From: an uncultured Chitinophagaceae bacterium
GTDB taxonomy: Bacteria > Bacteroidota > Bacteroidia > Chitinophagales > Chitinophagaceae
Length of the DNA stretch: 55,044 nucleotides
Reading direction: 5' to 3'
NCBI GenBank assembly: GCA_938017685.1
Contig: CALIIL010000119.1
Coordinates: 1 to 55,044, forward strand
A program made the position numbers and the translations under genes. The notes beneath the pieces are model-generated. The model did not search any database, was not told where the DNA came from, and saw only the letters and a list, made by a program, of their open reading frames with translations. This document shows positions 51,421 through 55,044 of the stretch, one piece after another (positions within the stretch are counted from its first letter, which is position 1; the number at the start of each line of letters is the position of its first letter).

Positions 51421-51942
51421 ATGAATACAAACAAACCAAAAAAATTAAACGAGCAATGGCTCATACCCGAAAGCAGCACCTTAAACCCTACTGTAAGTAT
51501 ACTCGGTGAGTTGTTAGTAGGAGAACATACCAATATTAATAAAGAAGTACAAATATCATCAGAAGATACTACGCTGTTGATAGGATCTTATGTAACGATT
51601 CATGACGGAGTACGCATTGAATCTTATGGCAAAGATGGCCCAACATTTATATGTAACGGAGCTGTAATTAAAGAGAACGCAAGAATTTGTAATGCGCATA
51701 TCCAAGAGAATAGTTTAATAGGGCAATCAGCCATTTTGATGAATGGATCCTACATAGGCGAGCATGCGGTGATTGGAGCCAATACAATCATTACACCTTA
51801 CTCGCAAGTACAAGATAAGCAGGTGTGTGAGCCCAATGCAATCTATGCGGGCATCCCAGCGGTTAAAGTCGCAGACTTGCAAACCTCTGTTTCCACCCGG
51901 CTAACAGAATTATTTAAAGACAAAAAAGCAATAGCAAGCTAA
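51421..51942 (+). CDS. Left-handed beta-helix (hexapeptide repeat) acetyltransferase/gamma-CA-like protein
   Basis: A 173-aa protein with about seven hexapeptide-repeat turns (about 22-135: ILGELLVGEHTNI, LLIGSYVTIHDGVRI, FICNGAVIKENARI, SLIGQSAIL, YIGEHAVIGANTII), then a YAGIPAVKV cap and a helical end. Typical of LbetaH trimers such as gamma-carbonic anhydrase-like proteins and acyltransferases. The metal-binding histidines of true gamma-CA are not clear, so activity is uncertain. It starts 35 nt after small protein B and may share its transcript. A terminator follows at 51982. Confidence 0.75.
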   Translation: MNTNKPKKLNEQWLIPESSTLNPTVSILGELLVGEHTNINKEVQISSEDTTLLIGSYVTIHDGVRIESYGKDGPTFICNGAVIKENARICNAHIQENSLIGQSAILMNGSYIGEHAVIGANTIITPYSQVQDKQVCEPNAIYAGIPAVKVADLQTSVSTRLTELFKDKKAIAS

Positions 51943-51981
51943 TACAATACAATAAGATTTTCATGTAGTAAATCTCAAAGG

Positions 51982-52009
51982 GCGCCTTGTTTCTACAAGG
52001 TGCTTTTTT
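51982..52009 (+). terminator. Terminator after the hexapeptide-repeat gene
   Basis: GCGCCTTGT, a TTCT loop and ACAAGGTGC (one G-T pair), followed by T6, about 40 nt after the stop codon. Confidence 0.85.
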
Positions 52010-52311
52010 GATTCTGGCTCTGTATTGATAGTTAGATAAAAAGCGTGGAAGGACAGAGTTGATTTTATATTATATTTGAGAAGCATTCGCATACACACCC
52101 GAATGGCGATATATGCGACATAAAAATGGGCTTATGTTGTTTGTCCGGATGTTACCTGCAAGCTGAAAAAAGAGCCACCGCACGGTCAAGTACATTTATT
52201 TTTTGCCAACGCTAAAAGCCAGCACACAAAAAAATAAAAGAGCTTGCCCTTCCCCACCGCCATCCACGACAATACAATGAATATTTACACTGAATAATAG
52301 TGTGTTTTTAC

Positions 52312-52319
52312 TATATTTG
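52312..52319 (+). promoter_or_regulatory. -7 promoter element (TATATTTG) of the restriction controller operon
   Basis: Exact match to TAnnTTTG, 27 nt before ATG 52347 and inside the longer frame from 52302, supporting the shorter start. Confidence 0.5.
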
Positions 52320-52346
52320 ACTCGAATAAATAAAATTAGGTTTCAA

Positions 52347-52544
52347 ATGAACCGAATTAAAGAAGTTCTAAAAGACAAAGGAATATCACAAACTTGGCTT
52401 GCCAAACAAACGGGAAAGAGTTACAACACGATTAACGAATATTCTCGCAACGTCAGACAACCGAGTTTGGAAGATTTATACATAATAGCGGAAATCTTAA
52501 ACGTAGAAGTCAAAGATTTACTAATTGAAAGAAAAAATAAATGA
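52347..52544 (+). CDS. XRE-family controller protein of the restriction locus
   Basis: A 65-aa single HTH domain (MNRIKEVLKDKGISQTWLAKQTGKSY, then NTINEYSRNVRQPSLEDLYIIAEILNVEVKDLL), the size of restriction-modification C proteins. The start is ATG 52347; an upstream in-frame ATG at 52302 would place the promoter inside the gene. Its stop overlaps the methylase start by 4 nt (ATGA), so it is coupled to the nuclease-methylase and probably regulates the timing of the system. Confidence 0.82.
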   Translation: MNRIKEVLKDKGISQTWLAKQTGKSYNTINEYSRNVRQPSLEDLYIIAEILNVEVKDLLIERKNK

Positions 52545-54694
52545 GCAAAATATTTAAGGACTATTTAGCGGATTTTGACAAAAAATTCAAAGATTTAGAT
52601 TTTATTGACAAAGCATTTCACGAAAAAGAACTTGGAGTAGTTTCTTTTGCCTCAAAAGCAAAAACTAAAGACACAAGCGGTAATTTCAGTGAAGAATACA
52701 TTAGAACGAGATTTATTTACGCAGTAGTAAACAGCGGATTTTTTCCAAAGGAAATTCTTTGCATTGAGTTTAATATACCAAAAGGAAATAATGGAAAAGC
52801 ATTAAAACCAGACATTGTTGCCTTCAAAAATACAGATTGGTTAAAAGTTTATGAAGAGGCAAAAGCGAACAAAAACTTCAAAAAACTAAGACAAAACTAC
52901 CTTGTTATTTTTGAAACTAAAAAGAATAACAAGTCTTTAGAAAGTGCAATTGAAAACCAATTAAGGCCTGCACTTGCAGAAAACGAATCAAAAGAAAGGG
53001 TTTTTGGAGTTTACTTTGATGACAAGCCAGATGTTCTTGTTTTCAAAAAAATTGGAAATTCCCCAATCAGAAGATTTGACGAATCAATAGAGTTATCAGG
53101 TTCAGGTATTATTAACCTCAATTATGATAAACGAGATAGTTTACTTGATTTTCCAACTTATCAAGACTTTGAAAATAACAACAAAAGTATTTCAGATGTA
53201 ACTAAACTTACAACAAACGCACTTGATGCAATTGATGAGTCAGCATTTGAAGATTTTTTAGCCGAATTAAAAAGAATAGCAGACAAAGAAAAACCAAAGC
53301 ACTCAGAAAGTGATTTGATTGTAGAATTTTTGACCTTAAAAGTCTTTGATGAAAAACGAAGTAAAAGAGACAAATCAAATCTTAAATTCTATATTGAACC
53401 GACAGAAAAAAAATCTGATGGTTTAGCAGAAAAATCATTTAGAGAAAGAATTGACAAACTTTACAAAGACGCTAGAAGAGAATATGTAAATGTTTTATCA
53501 ACACCTTATTTTTCTTACGATTCACAATTTCGACCTTCAAATTCAAATGAAGAAAGGTTTTTAATAGCCTTAGTTGAATCTCTTCAAAAAAGAGCAATTC
53601 TAAAGGCAAAAAATGAGAGTTTTAACCAAATCATTTTCAATAATTTCGGTAATGACAAGCAAAAAGCAGACAATGGACAGTTTTTCACACCAATACCAGT
53701 TGTTAAGTCTATAATTCAAATGCTTAACCCAGTTAAGGGTGAAGAATTATGCGACCCTTGTTGTGGTATTTGCGACTTTCCAGCAATGGCATTTAGACAC
53801 GCTCACAGAAAAGATGAAGAATATCCACCAAACGCAAGTCATTATTATGGTTTTGACATTGAAAATAACAACTTAAAACTTGCCGAACTCAACTTGGTTC
53901 TCAATGGTGATGGTGGTGCAGTTTTAAAAAATATGAACTCTATTTCTCAAAAACTTTTAGAAAACGGCTCAATTCTTAAAGTTGGAGAATTCACGACCAA
54001 TAATTTTAAAACAGAAACCTGGCAACACAAAGACGATACAGAAAAAGAACTGAAAAAATTTAAAATAATTGCCACGAATCCGCCATTTGGAAAAGGGCGT
54101 GATTTAAAAACGGGCAAAGAAGGAAAATGGGATGCTGCAAAAGAAACTGTTGAACTTTATGAAACATACAAAGTAAAACCAACGCCCAATTCTAAAGGAC
54201 AAATAACGCTTCCTAAGTCAATGGATATGGGAGTAATATTTTTAGAAAATGCCTACAAACTATTAGAAGAAGGCGGTAGAATGGGTATTATTCTATCAAA
54301 TTCGATTGCTTCAATATCTGAATGGGAAAATGTAAGAAAGTGGCTTATTGAAAGAATGCGAATAGTTGCATTGTTTGATTTACCTGCAAACACATTTGGA
54401 GAAACAGGAGTTGCAACTACTGTAATTGTTGCATACAAACCGAAAAATGACGAAAAATATTTACTTGATAACGATTATGAAATCTTCATAAAAGAAGTTG
54501 AAAGTATTGGATATGAAGTGAAAACGGTAAAAAGAACAATAACATTTAGACCTCAATTTGTTATTAACGAAGACACCTTTGAACATACTAGTAAGTTAGA
54601 TGAAGACTTTTCTAGTATGCAATATGAATTTCAAGAGTTTCTAAAACGACAAGAACTAGAAATTAAAAATGCTTTCAACATTCATAAAATTTAG
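52541..54694 (+). CDS. Fused PD-(D/E)XK nuclease / N6-adenine methylase (BcgI-like R-M subunit)
   Basis: A 717-aa fusion. Residues about 50-150 form a type I HsdR-like nuclease domain: P90-D91 in ALKPDIVAF and E125-x-K127 in LVIFETKK. From about 330 follows a type I HsdM-like methylase with GQFFTPIPVVKSI, motif I ELCDPCCGICDFPAM (D405 onward) and motif IV NPPF at 513-516 in ATNPPFGKG. Nuclease and methylase in one chain, followed by a separate specificity gene, is the BcgI (type IIB) layout. Motif I reads DPCCGICDF, where most relatives have DPxxGTGGF; this may still bind SAM or may be impaired. It overlaps the controller gene by 4 nt. Confidence 0.85.
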   Translation: MSKIFKDYLADFDKKFKDLDFIDKAFHEKELGVVSFASKAKTKDTSGNFSEEYIRTRFIYAVVNSGFFPKEILCIEFNIPKGNNGKALKPDIVAFKNTDWLKVYEEAKANKNFKKLRQNYLVIFETKKNNKSLESAIENQLRPALAENESKERVFGVYFDDKPDVLVFKKIGNSPIRRFDESIELSGSGIINLNYDKRDSLLDFPTYQDFENNNKSISDVTKLTTNALDAIDESAFEDFLAELKRIADKEKPKHSESDLIVEFLTLKVFDEKRSKRDKSNLKFYIEPTEKKSDGLAEKSFRERIDKLYKDARREYVNVLSTPYFSYDSQFRPSNSNEERFLIALVESLQKRAILKAKNESFNQIIFNNFGNDKQKADNGQFFTPIPVVKSIIQMLNPVKGEELCDPCCGICDFPAMAFRHAHRKDEEYPPNASHYYGFDIENNNLKLAELNLVLNGDGGAVLKNMNSISQKLLENGSILKVGEFTTNNFKTETWQHKDDTEKELKKFKIIATNPPFGKGRDLKTGKEGKWDAAKETVELYETYKVKPTPNSKGQITLPKSMDMGVIFLENAYKLLEEGGRMGIILSNSIASISEWENVRKWLIERMRIVALFDLPANTFGETGVATTVIVAYKPKNDEKYLLDNDYEIFIKEVESIGYEVKTVKRTITFRPQFVINEDTFEHTSKLDEDFSSMQYEFQEFLKRQELEIKNAFNIHKI

Positions 54695-54696
54695 AT

Positions 54697-54936
54697 ATGA
54701 GTAATTTTTTAATCAAACCAAATAGCATTAAAAAATCTGATATTCTAAATAAGGTTTTTTCATTGCATCCTTCCGAACACAAGAAGATAGATATTAAAAA
54801 CAAAAATCTAATATCCATTTCAAAACTTGTGCATAATGAAGGCGTTGGAGAACAAATAAATGTTGATGAATATTTGAATTTTAATTCAAACTATACACTT
54901 GTAACTGTAGCCTTCCCTAAAAATTGGACAGTTTAA
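54697..54936 (+). pseudogene. Probable specificity (S) subunit, truncated by an insertion sequence
   Basis: A frame of 79 codons starting 2 nt after the methylase stop, the expected place for the target-recognition subunit (BcgB/HsdS-like). The first ~70 residues look native (SNFLIKPNSIKKSDIL, KLVHNEGVGEQINVDEYL). The last few codons are read from what appears to be the left end of an IS3-family element, and the frame stops at 54936. A complete S subunit has 300-400 residues, so this is a broken gene. The S assignment rests on position; the fragment is too short for motif evidence. Confidence 0.5.
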
Positions 54937-55044
54937 AAATCAGAAAATCTTTAATTTTAAACTGTAAAACATGAAAAGAAGTAAATTTAACGAGAGCCAG
55001 ATCATCAAGGCTCTAAAAGAAAACGAACAAGGACGAAGCGTTCA
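54906..55044 (+). mobile_element. Left end of an IS3-family insertion sequence (continues beyond the window)
   Basis: It begins near 54906 with TGTAGCCTTCCC (IS3 ends usually start with TG) and contains the transposase OrfA start. The exact terminus cannot be fixed without the right end and the target duplication; 54899 (TGTAACTG) is the other candidate. Confidence 0.7.
54971..55044 (+). CDS. IS3-family transposase OrfA, N-terminal part (cut by window end)
   Basis: ATG 54971 opens a frame that reads MKRSKFNESQIIKALKENEQ and continues GRSV to the window edge. KRSKF-[TN]-ESQI-x-KALKE is the characteristic start of IS3-family OrfA helix-turn-helix proteins, which help recognise the IS ends and are joined to the DDE OrfB by frameshifting. 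Only about 24 residues are visible; the element lies inside the restriction locus. Confidence 0.85.
   Translation, partial: MKRSKFNESQIIKALKENEQGRSV

Larger units (their letters stand above)
51943..52346. other. 404-bp gene-free stretch before the second restriction system
   Basis: It contains the terminator at 51982-52009, a GCGTGGAAGGA stretch that also occurs in the dnaA terminator, a TTGCCAACGCT element (52203-52213) that is the exact reverse complement of AGCGTTGGCAA in the left flank of the first island (21616-21626), and the promoter of the XRE controller. I see no gene. Confidence 0.5.

Noticed and set aside
1-55044. tRNA, rRNA and CRISPR arrays
   Set aside because: No cloverleaf-like TTCGA-containing segments with proper arms, no rRNA stretches and no regularly spaced repeats longer than about 20 nt were seen. 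A covariance search would be needed to exclude tRNAs completely.

Overview
The window is an AT-rich piece of a Bacteroidota chromosome. The lineage looks like the Chitinophagia/Sphingobacteriia/Saprospiria grade rather than an enteric Bacteroides. Evidence: type IX secretion C-terminal sorting domains (YPNPA), a GldM-like domain protein, batD/batE, a MurF-alanine racemase fusion, LytS/LytTR regulators, SCO/DUF420 oxidase assembly genes, and repeated TAnnTTTG -7 promoter boxes with little sign of Shine-Dalgarno sequences. No rRNA, tRNA or CRISPR array was recognised.

Layout. 1-21.2 kb is mostly housekeeping: an outer-membrane protein; a LytS kinase/LytTR regulator pair; a BON-LysM protein; a MarR regulator with a perfect 24-bp palindrome in its promoter and a co-transcribed membrane protein; SixA phosphatase; an LPS-type glycosyltransferase; an S9 peptidase; a GldM-C-like orphan; a DUF4340 protein; TerC; MurF-Alr; two T9SS cargo proteins (one a zinc metalloprotease) around a ferredoxin reductase; SCO + DUF420; an ABC exporter; DUF983; and a CDGSH protein. 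21.2-29.7 kb is an accessory island of three minus-strand genes (Eco57I-like methyltransferase, BRO-N protein, PLD-SNF2 helicase), a probable restriction/phage-defence cassette abutting dnaA. The BRO gene sits between two copies of a ~70-bp sequence, so it appears to have been inserted between an originally adjacent methyltransferase and helicase.

29.7-46.1 kb returns to core genes: dnaA, a Tat-exported metallophosphatase, batD-batE, a second SCO protein, a run of small secreted or lipoprotein unknowns (two of them paralogous), a rod-shaped structured RNA resembling 6S RNA (about 39.53-39.73 kb), an XRE regulator, a frameshifted SDR gene, a TlpA-like lipoprotein, pyrD, a GT39-type membrane glycosyltransferase and a class III aminotransferase.

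46.3-51.4 kb is the most interesting region. A heme-nitric oxide sensor (H-NOX) is tightly coupled to a three-PAS histidine kinase, a stand-alone receiver, a receiver-Hpt hybrid protein and a LytTR output regulator, in one operon bounded by terminators. Every phospho-acceptor residue of a multistep His-Asp-His-Asp relay is present. Two small proteins of one apparent family (76 and 82 aa) flank the operon. The second lies just downstream of two direct repeats spaced 21 bp, a plausible LytTR operator.

52.0-55.0 kb starts a second restriction-modification locus: an XRE controller, a fused PD-(D/E)XK nuclease-methylase of BcgI-like layout, and the start of what is probably the specificity subunit, cut off by the left end of an IS3-family insertion that runs off the window.
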